Shown: positions 30,924 to 38,214 of the stretch, one piece after another
Numbering within the stretch: position 1 is the first letter of the stretch
Layout: the number at the start of each line of letters is the position of its first letter
IMG/VR virus record: IMGVR_UViG_3300033145_000895
Coordinates: 1 to 41,165 of that record
Strand: one strand, 5' to 3'
Length of the DNA: 41,165 nucleotides
Origin: a virus
Program-made: the position numbers and the translations under genes
The notes under the pieces: model-generated
The model's input: only the letters and a program-made list of their open reading frames with translations
Told to the model about the DNA's origin: nothing
The model's database searches: none

Positions 30924-32024
30924 TCAATCTCCGTGCCACAGACAAGCCGCAAGAGACACGAACGCATACGCCGCCTGTAGGGGGACAACGGCATTTCCAA
31001 GCAGGCGCAGTTCGCCCACCCTATCGGAAGCCCCATCAGCCAACTTACGAAGCGCGGGTTCAAGCGCCGGGTCGATTTCGAGGACTTCTCGCCACGCTTC
31101 GATGCCGCCTGGGCCTGGTGGGAAAATTGGGATACCGCAATCTCTGTTAAGGGCTGGCCGCGTGGTGATTCTTCCTTCTTCATTCTCAGAAATTCCGGTC
31201 CGCCCGCGTTCCTTACGTCTCTCGCTGCTGGCGTCGGCCACATCTCTGCTTGCCCGCACAATGTCTCTTGAAAGCCCTTTTCTATCGCCCGCCTGCTTTG
31301 CGTTCGGCTTACCGCTTCCGCCGCGGCAGGGGTGCTCCATGTGTTCGCTTGCACCGACAGTTCGCCGCCCGCCCCTCCCGCCTTCCCTGTTCGGTCGAAG
31401 TTGCCGAATCCGTGTGGTGTCTGCCAGTTTGCCGCCTGCCCCGCGAGCAGCAGTTCGTCCTTGCGATCCCCGCCCCGGCTCCTGTTCCCCCCGCCCGGCG
31501 CAACAACGCCTTGCCAGGATGAACAACCGTTCCCGCCTGTGGCTTGCGCCGACTTCCGCCGCCGTAAACAGGCCCGCCGCAATCTCGTAGCCCATTCGTT
31601 CAATCTCTGCGAATACGGTATCGGCCCCAAGAGACAGATGGCCGGCGACGTTCTCGAAAAACAGCAGACCCGGTTCAATCTCGCCAACGATTCGAGCGAT
31701 TTCGGGCCAAAGGTGTCGAGGATCGGCTTCACCTTTTCGCTGACCGGCCTGGGAGAATGGTGTGCACGGATATCCCGCAATGATGCAATCCACGACTCCA
31801 CGCCACGGCTTGCCGTCGAAGGTGTGTATATCCGTCCAAACAGGCGCTTCATCCAGGGCTTGCGTTTCCATGCGCGAAGCCAGGATTTCGCAGCAGTAGG
31901 CTTCGTGCTCAACGCAGCAGACGATTCGAGCAGCCGGGACCGCCAGCTTGACGCCGAGGTCGAGTCCGCCGCCTCCGGTGCACAATGACAGGATGTTGAA
32001 GGTACGTGTATCCACATCGTTCAC
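30924..32024 (-). CDS. C5-cytosine DNA methyltransferase
   Basis: The 366-residue enzyme transfers methyl groups to C5 of cytosine in DNA. Motif I is LSLCTGGGGLDLGV (12-25), motif IV has catalytic Cys87 (AGYPCTPFS), motif VI is ENV (124-126), motif VIII is RRERLFIL (163-170), and motif X is RLLGNAVVPLQAAYAF (340-355). The region between motifs VIII and X holds the recognition domain and is Arg/Gly-rich. All conserved motifs are intact. The ATG overlaps the stop of the DUF1064 gene. No partner endonuclease is seen, so an anti-restriction or epigenetic role is likely. Confidence 0.93.
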   Translation of the reverse strand: MNDVDTRTFNILSLCTGGGGLDLGVKLAVPAARIVCCVEHEAYCCEILASRMETQALDEAPVWTDIHTFDGKPWRGVVDCIIAGYPCTPFSQAGQRKGEADPRHLWPEIARIVGEIEPGLLFFENVAGHLSLGADTVFAEIERMGYEIAAGLFTAAEVGASHRRERLFILARRCCAGRGEQEPGRGSQGRTAARGAGGKLADTTRIRQLRPNREGGRGGRRTVGASEHMEHPCRGGSGKPNAKQAGDRKGLSRDIVRASRDVADASSERRKERGRTGISENEEGRITTRPALNRDCGIPIFPPGPGGIEAWREVLEIDPALEPALRKLADGASDRVGELRLLGNAVVPLQAAYAFVSLAACLWHGD

Positions 32025-32524
32025 TTCACAAAGGCTTGGTTTTCTCCCAACAGATGCTCCAGCACAATTCGTATCAATTCCGGGCTGGGTTTCGGGAAGA
32101 TCACTTCGTCGGTTCCCCGCATGTGCTTGACGCGGTATTCACAGGGGCCGACCAGCGACCAGAGGCGTTTTTGCATGCCCCAGGTGTCGGTCTTGAAGCC
32201 TTTGAACTCGTGATAAATCGGCTTGCCGTTCTCGACGTAGAAGAAGTCCGGGCGCATGGATACGACGCCCAGGAGTTTGACGGAGGGCTGAAACTTCAAG
32301 CCGGATATTTCCCCCGCCTGCTGCCTCGCCCACAGGACCTCGGCGAATCGGCACTCGCCGCCGGAATGGAAGTTGCGACCGATGGTGTCGCTGTACGTGC
32401 GGCGATTGTGGTACTTCGACTTGGCAGGTTCAGCCTGAGCCGTCCCTAGTTCGGCGGCAATTTGGTCGGGCGTCTTGCCCGCCCGCTTCATGAATTGTCT
32501 GGCATCATCCGTGCTTATTGCCAT
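32021..32524 (-). CDS. DUF1064 nuclease-like protein (167 aa)
   Basis: AAGGACG precedes the ATG. After a helical N-terminus (AISTDDARQFMKRAGKTPDQ) the protein matches DUF1064: KYHNRRTYSDTIGRNFHSGG, ECRFAEVLWARQQAGEISGL, RPDFFYVENGKPIYHEFKGF and WGMQKRLWSLVG. DUF1064 is a PD-(D/E)xK-fold family; Glu in GGECRF, Asp in RPDFFY, and Glu and Lys in YHEFKG fit the active-site pattern. It may resolve recombination intermediates or act as a small endonuclease. It is found in the recombination and modification block. Confidence 0.82.
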   Translation of the reverse strand: MAISTDDARQFMKRAGKTPDQIAAELGTAQAEPAKSKYHNRRTYSDTIGRNFHSGGECRFAEVLWARQQAGEISGLKFQPSVKLLGVVSMRPDFFYVENGKPIYHEFKGFKTDTWGMQKRLWSLVGPCEYRVKHMRGTDEVIFPKPSPELIRIVLEHLLGENQAFVK

Positions 32525-32535
32525 CCGTGGCGTCC

Positions 32536-32964
32536 TTAACTTGTGATTCGTTCAAGAACAAGAAGCCCCCCTTTTGTATGGCCGCAACGCTGCCATCCGG
32601 CGCAAAGGAAACACCAGCCGGGATTTGACGATTTGACAACCTCTGCCCGAACGTAAGTGTAGTGCCTCTCACCAGGCCAGCAGAAATCAGCAACGGCGTC
32701 AGCTTCTCGGATAAGGTCAGATGATCGCAACGGCGACTCGTTTCGGAACACGGCGCAATTGATCCCATGCTGGCCGCTGCTATCCCGGAACCTTCTCCAG
32801 ACGAACAAGGCGGATCTGGCGGGAAGCGTGAGGACGATGTGCTCGCCAGGTCCGACAAATTTCTTGGGTCGCCTTCCGTCGCGGTATCGGCGGCAGGAGT
32901 AGTGGCGTTCATAGATTGCTCGAAGTTCCGGTTCACCGTCTTGTCCTATCAACCAATGGGCCAT
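32536..32964 (-). CDS. Conserved phage protein, GNAT-like (142 aa)
   Basis: The protein reads MAHWLIGQDGEPELRAIYER, HYSCRRYRDGRRPKKFVGPG, then FVWRRFRDSSGQHGINCAVF, RNESPLRSSDLIREADAVAD and KSSNPGWCFLCAGWQRCG. This is a widespread phage family with HYS near the start, FRNE in the middle and SxNPGxCFxxAGWxxxG near the end. The last motif recalls the acetyl-CoA-fold N-acetyltransferases, and the Mom DNA-modification enzymes share that fold. A modification role is inferred. It follows the capsid-type gene by 18 bases. Confidence 0.65.
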   Translation of the reverse strand: MAHWLIGQDGEPELRAIYERHYSCRRYRDGRRPKKFVGPGEHIVLTLPARSALFVWRRFRDSSGQHGINCAVFRNESPLRSSDLIREADAVADFCWPGERHYTYVRAEVVKSSNPGWCFLCAGWQRCGHTKGGLLVLERITS

Positions 32965-32982
32965 CCTTGGCTTCCTTGAAAA

Positions 32983-34143
32983 TCAGTCCGTGGACAAACC
33001 CGTAATCATTCCGTGGGCGTTTTCATTGCGAAATTCCAGCGTGTACTCGCCGATGATCTCGCCTGCTTCGTAATCGCCCGTACTGGCGAGGGGTTTGTAG
33101 TGGAAGCTCCTGCCGGCAAGGGGAAGTACTGCAATCCGCGAGCTGTCCAGCAGCAATACCGTGTCCGCCGGGATGTGCCGGCAAAGGATTACGCGGCAGG
33201 TGCCGAAGTCGCTTTCGTACATACCGACGAGGTCGCGGTAGGCCACGTCGTTTGGACCGTAAGCGCGGCTCGAACTGATAAAAGAGTTGATTCTCCGCTT
33301 CTGGAGGCCGCCGACAACGATGGTGTCAACGCAGCCGGTAGAGCGTTCCCACATTAAATGTAGGGCTGTGTCGAGCTGGACCTCGGTTAGATCGGTATCG
33401 GCGGGGAGGCCGCCGATGCCGGGCTTGAAGATATTGGTCGTCAAGCTCGGGATGATCCCCTTCATTGTTCGGCGCACTGTCTCGGAACCCTGGGGGTTAC
33501 TAGACGGCGACGCCCCGTTGATAACCGTACTTTCCAGATCACGGAGCAATTCACGAAGGCGCTCCTGCTTCTGGTAGTCCAGCTCGTCAGCGACAGCAAG
33601 ATTGCGTACAGCCAATTTGGAGCCGCTTACACGGACGGCAGCGGTGAATATCTGCGTCCAGTTGCCGTTTCGGACACGGTTGGTGAAGCGGACCGACGGT
33701 GCGTCGTCGCCCTCCAGGGCGGCGTTACCCAGGATGTGAAGCACCTGGTCGTCGGCGAGATCCTCAGCAGTTGTCCCGCCGTAGCCGCGGGTAACGGTGA
33801 TGGTATCGTTTCCCGTATCGACAGCGGTAACCAGCAGCAGTTCACCACTGCCGGCGGGGCGAACCTGGTCGCCCACACGGAAGCGATCCGCGTGCTCGGT
33901 GCCGAACGTCGTGTCGGCCGCCGGATCGGTCCACGAGTCATCGTCGATAACGTCGGTGTTGGGCAGCAGTTCATCCTCCAGCCATTCGTGGTAGGTGCTG
34001 GTAGCCGCTCGCGGCGGATCGCCAAGGTGGTCCAGCAAGGGGGTTTCGTAAGGCGATACGATGCTTACGATGTCGCTGATGTTCTCGGTACGTTCAGGCA
34101 TCGAATCGCCCGCCGAGTAAGTCGCTTTGCCTGTAAATGCCAT
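32983..34143 (-). CDS. Second capsid gene: SU10/DUF5309-family major capsid protein
   Basis: AAGGAGAG precedes the ATG. The 386-residue protein has the family opening (MPERTENISDIVSIVSPYET; YHEWLEDELLPNTD), an inserted beta segment (RFRVGDQVRPAGSGELLLVT), then RFTNRVRNGNWTQIFTAAVR, KQERLRELLRDLESTVING, and the end (PLASTGDYEAGEIIGEYTLE; FRNENAHGMITGLS). This is the SU10-type (DUF5309) HK97-fold major capsid family, unrelated in sequence to the N4-gp56-type capsid gene at 18502-19623. It sits among recombination and methylation genes without portal, scaffold or terminase. It could interfere with other viruses, coat another particle or be a remnant. It has no frameshift. Confidence 0.85.
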   Translation of the reverse strand: MAFTGKATYSAGDSMPERTENISDIVSIVSPYETPLLDHLGDPPRAATSTYHEWLEDELLPNTDVIDDDSWTDPAADTTFGTEHADRFRVGDQVRPAGSGELLLVTAVDTGNDTITVTRGYGGTTAEDLADDQVLHILGNAALEGDDAPSVRFTNRVRNGNWTQIFTAAVRVSGSKLAVRNLAVADELDYQKQERLRELLRDLESTVINGASPSSNPQGSETVRRTMKGIIPSLTTNIFKPGIGGLPADTDLTEVQLDTALHLMWERSTGCVDTIVVGGLQKRRINSFISSSRAYGPNDVAYRDLVGMYESDFGTCRVILCRHIPADTVLLLDSSRIAVLPLAGRSFHYKPLASTGDYEAGEIIGEYTLEFRNENAHGMITGLSTD

Positions 34144-34153
34144 GATGCTCTCC

Positions 34154-34432
34154 TTATGTTTTCAATTCGCGTCTCAGTTGTAGGAACCGCGCAACGTCCC
34201 GGCGGCTGCCCGTCTGGGTAGCTTGCTCGGCCGCTTTCGCCAGGGGGTCCGCAGGATGCAGTTTCTTCATCGCTTCTTCCAAGTCATCCGCGGCGATGGT
34301 GCAGTTATGCTCGCTGTCAGAGTCGAAGAAGTGCGCGCGGCGGATATGATGAATCAGCCTTGCGGCAAGCCGCTCGATGGCTTCAAGACGGCTCGTCAGG
34401 GCGGAGCCAGCCGTAGCCTGGGTGTCGGTCAT
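34154..34432 (-). CDS. Coiled-coil protein upstream of the second capsid gene (92 aa)
   Basis: The ATG at 34432 overlaps the preceding stop. The sequence MTDTQATAGSALTSRLEAIE, RLAARLIHHIRRAHFFDSDS is helical, and the end (GSRRDVARFLQLRRELKT) is basic and helical. It has no known family. It directly precedes the SU10-type capsid gene by ten bases, so an assembly-chaperone role is conceivable but unproven. Confidence 0.6.
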   Translation of the reverse strand: MTDTQATAGSALTSRLEAIERLAARLIHHIRRAHFFDSDSEHNCTIAADDLEEAMKKLHPADPLAKAAEQATQTGSRRDVARFLQLRRELKT

Positions 34433-34584
34433 GGCTTCACCTTCGGGGGCCTCTTTTCCGCGATTACAACTTCTTTTTCGTTCCCCACTTTCATGCTGAT
34501 ACTGTCAATGCTGCCTTCGTCAACGAGCTTCTGCATCCGCCTCTTGAAATCCCGTATTATCCGTCTCATTTTTTCGTCGCTCAT
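34429..34584 (-). CDS. Short basic protein (51 aa)
   Basis: The frame MSDEKMRRIIRDFKRRMQKL continues VDEGSIDSISMKVGNEKEVV and ends in KRPPKVKP. Both ends overlap neighbours by ATGA, and GGGAGA lies upstream. It is too short for usual gene finding but is clearly embedded in the operon. The basic helix suggests nucleic-acid or protein binding. Function unknown. Confidence 0.65.
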   Translation of the reverse strand: MSDEKMRRIIRDFKRRMQKLVDEGSIDSISMKVGNEKEVVIAEKRPPKVKP

Positions 34585-34676
34585 GGGGATTCTCCCTTTG
34601 CTGCTTCGGCGGATTCGGCAGCTAGTCGTGCAGCACCATAGACGAATTGCGCCCTGCGTTTTGTGATGTCAGTCAT
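34581..34676 (-). CDS. Short Ala-rich peptide (31 aa)
   Basis: The frame MTDITKRRAQFVYGAARLAA ends AESAEAAKGESP. The start overlaps the stop region of the exonuclease gene and the end overlaps the next start (ATGA). Its last codons contain the ribosome binding site of the next gene (AAAGGGAGA). It may serve mainly for coupling. Function unknown. Confidence 0.55.
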   Translation of the reverse strand: MTDITKRRAQFVYGAARLAAESAEAAKGESP

Positions 34677-35649
34677 CGCCGTTCTCCTCTTCATCCTCGC
34701 CGAGGAAGCCCGGCGTACCCTTGTTGAGCTTGAATTGCGGCTTTAGAGATATGACGTTGACGCCCCACCAGCCGTCATCGGTCTGAATCGGCCCGTGGGC
34801 CTTGACGTAGGCTTTCAACGCGGCCATGCGGGACTTGATCTCCGCCTTCATCTTCAACGTCGCGTTGGCGAAATCGACAGGGAACTCGTCGATCTCCGAA
34901 AACCGCCGCTCGGCGTCGCACTTCTCTTGGAAGCGGCACCATCGACACCGCTCCATGCCGGGGCTTGGCGACCAGTCTTCCTCCTGGAGATACTGCATTG
35001 CGGCCTGCTTGATGACCATCTCGGCCTCGGCCAGGGCGGCTTCGTCGAACTCATGGGGCTTGCCCAAGGTTCCGAAACGACAATGAAACGGTTGCCAGAT
35101 AACCCGCGTGGTCTCGGCCCATTTTCTCCACGCCACGACAGCGTAGAACATCGCCTGAAAATCGAACCCCGATTTGCCCCAGCCGGTCTTCCAATCCATG
35201 ATGTGAATCTCGCCGGGGCCATAACCATGTTTAACGTAATCCATGCGGCATGTGAGCTTGACAGTCTCGCCGGCCGGGCCGAAGTTGGGCAATTCATAAG
35301 CGCATTGAACTTCGTGGCCGATGTATCCGGGTATCCAGATGGAGATCCGCGGGCCGGTGAGCTGCGCCAAGTGCAATAACTCAGGCTGGTAGCGGGCATC
35401 CCCGGCGACGGCTAGGGCTTTCAGGGAATCGGTGTTGTGCCGCTCGCCTGCATGTAACAGCTCGGTTACGTAGTCGGCCATCACCCGATGGAACTCGGTC
35501 CCTACGTTCGCAGGCCGGTCGGCATCGGCATCGCCCCGATCTCCGGCGTCCTGGTCCAGCTTGCATTGCAGCGGACACGCCATGAACAGCTCCAGCGCTG
35601 AGCGGTCCAGGATGATGCCCTGTTGCGTCAAAGCATCTATCAATAACAT
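34669..35649 (-). CDS. Cas4/RecB-like exonuclease with iron-sulfur cysteines (326 aa)
   Basis: GGAGGGG precedes the ATG. The PD-(D/E)xK nuclease core has His54 (GTEFHRVMADY), Asp137 (CRMDYV), Asp152 and Lys154 (IMDWKTGW) and Gln165 (QAMFYAVV). Cys25/Cys29 (ACPLQCK) and Cys235, Cys238 and Cys244 (RCRWCRFQEKC) match the four-cysteine iron-sulfur cluster of Cas4 and AddB-type nucleases. Together with RecT it forms an exonuclease-annealase pair like lambda Red, here using a Cas4-type enzyme. The C-terminal 80 residues (NATLKMKAEIKSRMAALKAY) are helical. It shares its promoter gap with the divergent HNH gene. Confidence 0.85.
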   Translation of the reverse strand: MLLIDALTQQGIILDRSALELFMACPLQCKLDQDAGDRGDADADRPANVGTEFHRVMADYVTELLHAGERHNTDSLKALAVAGDARYQPELLHLAQLTGPRISIWIPGYIGHEVQCAYELPNFGPAGETVKLTCRMDYVKHGYGPGEIHIMDWKTGWGKSGFDFQAMFYAVVAWRKWAETTRVIWQPFHCRFGTLGKPHEFDEAALAEAEMVIKQAAMQYLQEEDWSPSPGMERCRWCRFQEKCDAERRFSEIDEFPVDFANATLKMKAEIKSRMAALKAYVKAHGPIQTDDGWWGVNVISLKPQFKLNKGTPGFLGEDEEENGDD

Positions 35650-35683
35650 TTATCGGCCCCTCCTGTTTTCATTTCTTTTTTGC

Positions 35684-35711
35684 TTGCTAAAGAACGGGTT
35701 CCCTGTATAAT
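35684..35711 (+). promoter_or_regulatory. Promoter for the HNH endonuclease gene
   Basis: TATAAT at 35706-35711 is a perfect -10, with TTGCTA at 35684-35689 as a -35 at 16 bases. The transcript starts near 35718 and first forms a hairpin (GCGGC with GCCGC, GCAG with CTGC around 35717-35745) before GAAGGAGA and the ATG. This independent promoter lets the inserted gene be expressed against the direction of the operon. Confidence 0.6.
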
Positions 35712-35778
35712 GAAGCGAGCGGCCCGCAGTATTAGCTGCAAGCCGCCCTGACCATGACAACCTACGAAGGAGATTATC

Positions 35779-36267
35779 ATGGCTAAAAAACATCTTATCA
35801 TCCCGCTGTTCACTCCCCAAGACATTCTTCGCTTTTGGTGCAAGGTTGATTTCGCCAGTCCTAACGGATGTTGGGAATGGCAGGCAAAACTGAACTCCGG
35901 TGGTTACGGACGCTTTGGGCTGGAAAGGGATGCGTTTCGCGCCCACCGCATTGCATGGTCCATGGCATATGGGCCTATTCCCTCCGGCCTGTGTGTTTGC
36001 CATCATTGCGACAATCCTTCCTGCGTGAATCCGGCTCATTTGTTCGTTGATAGCGTCGTTGGCAATAATGCCGACATGACGAGAAAGGGCCGGAGGCCTT
36101 GCGGAGAGCAACATTGGATTGCCAAACTCACGGCCAAGAAAGTCCGAGATATTCGGATGCGATATGCGAAGGGTGGCGCAACACTGACCGAGTTGGGCCG
36201 AAAGTATGGCGCCCACTTCGTGACAATTTGGGACGTTGTGCATCGGCGAACATGGAAACATGTTTAG
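35779..36267 (+). CDS. HNH endonuclease (free-standing homing type, 162 aa)
   Basis: AAGGAGA precedes the ATG. The HNH core is FWCKVDFASPNGCWEWQAKL, GGYGRFGL, FRAHRIAWSMAYGPIPSG, LCVCHHCDNPSCVNPAHLFV, with two zinc-binding cysteines and His residues. The C-terminal part (AKLTAKKVRDIRMRYAKGGA, TLTELGRKYGAHFVTIWDVV) is a NUMOD-like HTH for DNA recognition. Such enzymes cut DNA to spread their own gene. It lies on the opposite strand between the exonuclease and RecT genes and overlaps the RecT stop by four bases, which marks it as an insertion. Confidence 0.9.
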   Translation: MAKKHLIIPLFTPQDILRFWCKVDFASPNGCWEWQAKLNSGGYGRFGLERDAFRAHRIAWSMAYGPIPSGLCVCHHCDNPSCVNPAHLFVDSVVGNNADMTRKGRRPCGEQHWIAKLTAKKVRDIRMRYAKGGATLTELGRKYGAHFVTIWDVVHRRTWKHV

Positions 36268-37271
36268 TCTCCGGTTCCTTCACTGATCGTCTCCGCCTTT
36301 GGGCTTGGTAGCCAATCGGCATCGAGACCGTTGGCGGCAAGGTCTTCAAGACAAGCTAAGGCAAGGTCGTCTGACCAGGCCGAATCGTCCACGTATTCCG
36401 CCTCGGTGCCGCCGTTTGCGCGGACAGCGAGTTTCGGCATGATAACTTCGAGCATCTCATTCGGGACTTCCGGCAGCAAGGGCAGCGCAGCCTTTATTGC
36501 CGTTTCGAGAGCCAGAGCAACCCGCCGCAGCGGCGTCGTGGCCTTGTCCTCGGGGGATGAGCCTTCGAGCTGCTGTCTTTCCTCGCGAGGGAGGACGTTT
36601 GTGGAAGCCCCGGTTTCCGGCGGCAGTGGAAGGGCCTCGACATCGGTAAAGGAGACGCCAATTTCATCAGAAAACGCATTCCTGAACGCCTCGGAAACAG
36701 CGTTCTTTATCGCCATGCGAATCGGCATCGCCTTCCGTATGTCGGCGGACTGGTTCGGCAACTCAGATATGGGGATTTCGATCTCGACGGGAACCTTGCG
36801 ATCCTTCCGGTGCACCGTCGCCCACGCGCCGATGATCTTATGCTGGGCATCCTGGAGGAAATCGCAGGGCTTGCCGCGAACAGGTTTGCCATCTACCCAC
36901 CAGACAACACCGGCCGAATACCCGGCGAATTGCGAGTGCCTTTGCCCCTGATCGACGTAAACGTGGTAACTGACATGGAAGAAGGCGGGGGGCGCGGGCT
37001 TCCCGTTCTTTGCCTTATACTTGACGAAATGAATCGACCGGTCGAGGGGGTTACACCTTCTCGACATGCAGTACCCCAGAAACGATGCAATCTCGTAGTC
37101 GGTGGCCTCTCTAGCCCCCGGCACAAGCGACCTCACGATGTCCCGCGAGGCATGGACGTTCTTGCCGTCATAAGTACCGACCCAAACATCTTCGTTCTTG
37201 GCGATTGCCCGATAATCGACCTTTACCTTTACGATCTCCGTCGTTGTCGTTTTTCCGTTTCCGTTAGTCAT
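36264..37271 (-). CDS. RecT/Bet single-strand annealing protein
   Basis: AGGAGG precedes the ATG at 37271 (MTNGNGKTTTTEIVKVKVDY); a longer frame lacks this site. The 335-residue protein matches RecT: YEIASFLGYCMSRRCNPLDR, SIHFVKYKAKNGKPAPPAFF, HVYVDQGQRHSQFAGYSAGV and HKIIGAWATVHRKDRKVPVE. It coats single-stranded DNA and anneals complementary strands in recombination-dependent replication or repair. Its nuclease partner lies beyond the inserted HNH gene. The C-terminal 130 residues (PREERQQLEGSSPEDKATTP) are probably disordered or protein-binding. Confidence 0.9.
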   Translation of the reverse strand: MTNGNGKTTTTEIVKVKVDYRAIAKNEDVWVGTYDGKNVHASRDIVRSLVPGAREATDYEIASFLGYCMSRRCNPLDRSIHFVKYKAKNGKPAPPAFFHVSYHVYVDQGQRHSQFAGYSAGVVWWVDGKPVRGKPCDFLQDAQHKIIGAWATVHRKDRKVPVEIEIPISELPNQSADIRKAMPIRMAIKNAVSEAFRNAFSDEIGVSFTDVEALPLPPETGASTNVLPREERQQLEGSSPEDKATTPLRRVALALETAIKAALPLLPEVPNEMLEVIMPKLAVRANGGTEAEYVDDSAWSDDLALACLEDLAANGLDADWLPSPKAETISEGTGD

Positions 37272-37285
37272 AATTTGCCTCCTAG

Positions 37286-37975
37286 TTATTGTGTCAGTTT
37301 GAAGGAAACGCACCACACCCAAGGATTCTTGTCCCAGCCGTAGCCGCGCTTGCCGTTAAGAGAGTCCCACAGAGCTTGAAACGCCTCCTTGGGATAGGCG
37401 TTTAAGTGTGTCGCCGCGAAGTCGTTTTCAAGTGCCTCGCAGGCGGCTTCGGCGATCGCATCTTCGGTACTTATATCCTGCACCCGCTCGACGCGGACTT
37501 CTGTAACTTCCAGAAGAATGCGAGACGCCCAGCGCGGCGTGTGGACAGGGGGCCGCCACTTGCCATTGTTCATGTCGCATAACTGGCTGAATTGGTAGCC
37601 CGTATTGTTGTCAAGGCCAGTCGGCTTGCGGATTGCCTCGTCCGCTCTATATTCAACCACATCCCATAATTCGGGATGATGGGCGAACCGATGCGTTTCC
37701 CTCACCCACAGCCGGTCGCCTGGCTTGCCGTAGGGGCAGCGGACATGCTCGCCAACAGAAGCTATTTCATCGACTGTCGAGTTCTTTGTCTCTGGCGGTG
37801 TCCGGTGTTCGGCGGGATAATAGAACAAGTCCCGCGAGTACGGGTCCCAACATTGCTGATAGAACTGTGTTCGCGATAATGGCTGCGGCTTAATCACTCG
37901 TCGCGTCTGCGTCTTTCGCCCGGCGAGTATCGCCCGCACCATCGGGCCGCTGAAAATGATTGGCCGCTCTTTCAT
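37286..37975 (-). CDS. ASCH-like phage protein (229 aa)
   Basis: The ATG at 37975 overlaps the upstream TGA. The start MKERPIIFSGPMVRAILAGR, KTQTRRVIKPQP is the hallmark of a widespread phage family in the ASCH/PUA-like fold. Conserved later parts are YGKPGDRLWVRETHRF and RWASRILLEVTEVRVERVQD, ending in GYGWDKNPWVWCVSF. ASCH domains bind nucleic acids, often RNA, but the phage family has no established role. It lies in the early operon upstream of recT. Confidence 0.82.
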   Translation of the reverse strand: MKERPIIFSGPMVRAILAGRKTQTRRVIKPQPLSRTQFYQQCWDPYSRDLFYYPAEHRTPPETKNSTVDEIASVGEHVRCPYGKPGDRLWVRETHRFAHHPELWDVVEYRADEAIRKPTGLDNNTGYQFSQLCDMNNGKWRPPVHTPRWASRILLEVTEVRVERVQDISTEDAIAEAACEALENDFAATHLNAYPKEAFQALWDSLNGKRGYGWDKNPWVWCVSFKLTQ

Positions 37976-38214
37976 CCGCCGCCTTCCTTCGCCGCCTCGG
38001 CGGCTTCCCGCAGCCGCTTGTTCTCGGCCTCCAGCTCCTTGATGCGAGCCTTGGCTTGAGCGAGTTGGCGGTCGAGACAGCCCCGGGGTTCCATAGGTTC
38101 CCACCCGTGCTCTCGATGAAACCGCCGCCCGCACTCCGCGTAGTACCAGCCGTTGCGGTTGAAAGGCTTCGGTTTAAAGCCTGCCCCGCAATCTGGGCAC
38201 CTATCAGCCATCAT
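37972..38214 (-). CDS. Zinc-ribbon plus coiled-coil small protein (80 aa)
   Basis: Two adjacent ATGs (38214, 38211) open MMADRCPDCGAGFKPKPFNR. CPDC and a third cysteine in YYAECGRRFHREHG, with His residues, suggest a zinc site. The C-terminus (LAQAKARIKELEAENKRLRE, AAEAAKEGGG) is a coiled coil closely similar to the one in the Lar-like protein at 27277-27753. The last codons contain GCGAAGGAAGG, the ribosome binding site for the ASCH gene. It overlaps the endolysin gene end by 11 bases. Confidence 0.65.
   Translation of the reverse strand: MMADRCPDCGAGFKPKPFNRNGWYYAECGRRFHREHGWEPMEPRGCLDRQLAQAKARIKELEAENKRLREAAEAAKEGGG

Noticed and set aside
30917-32017. 366-codon frame on the same strand as the C5 methyltransferase
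   Set aside because: The other frame carries all methyltransferase motifs; this one is Ser/Arg-rich with no motif.
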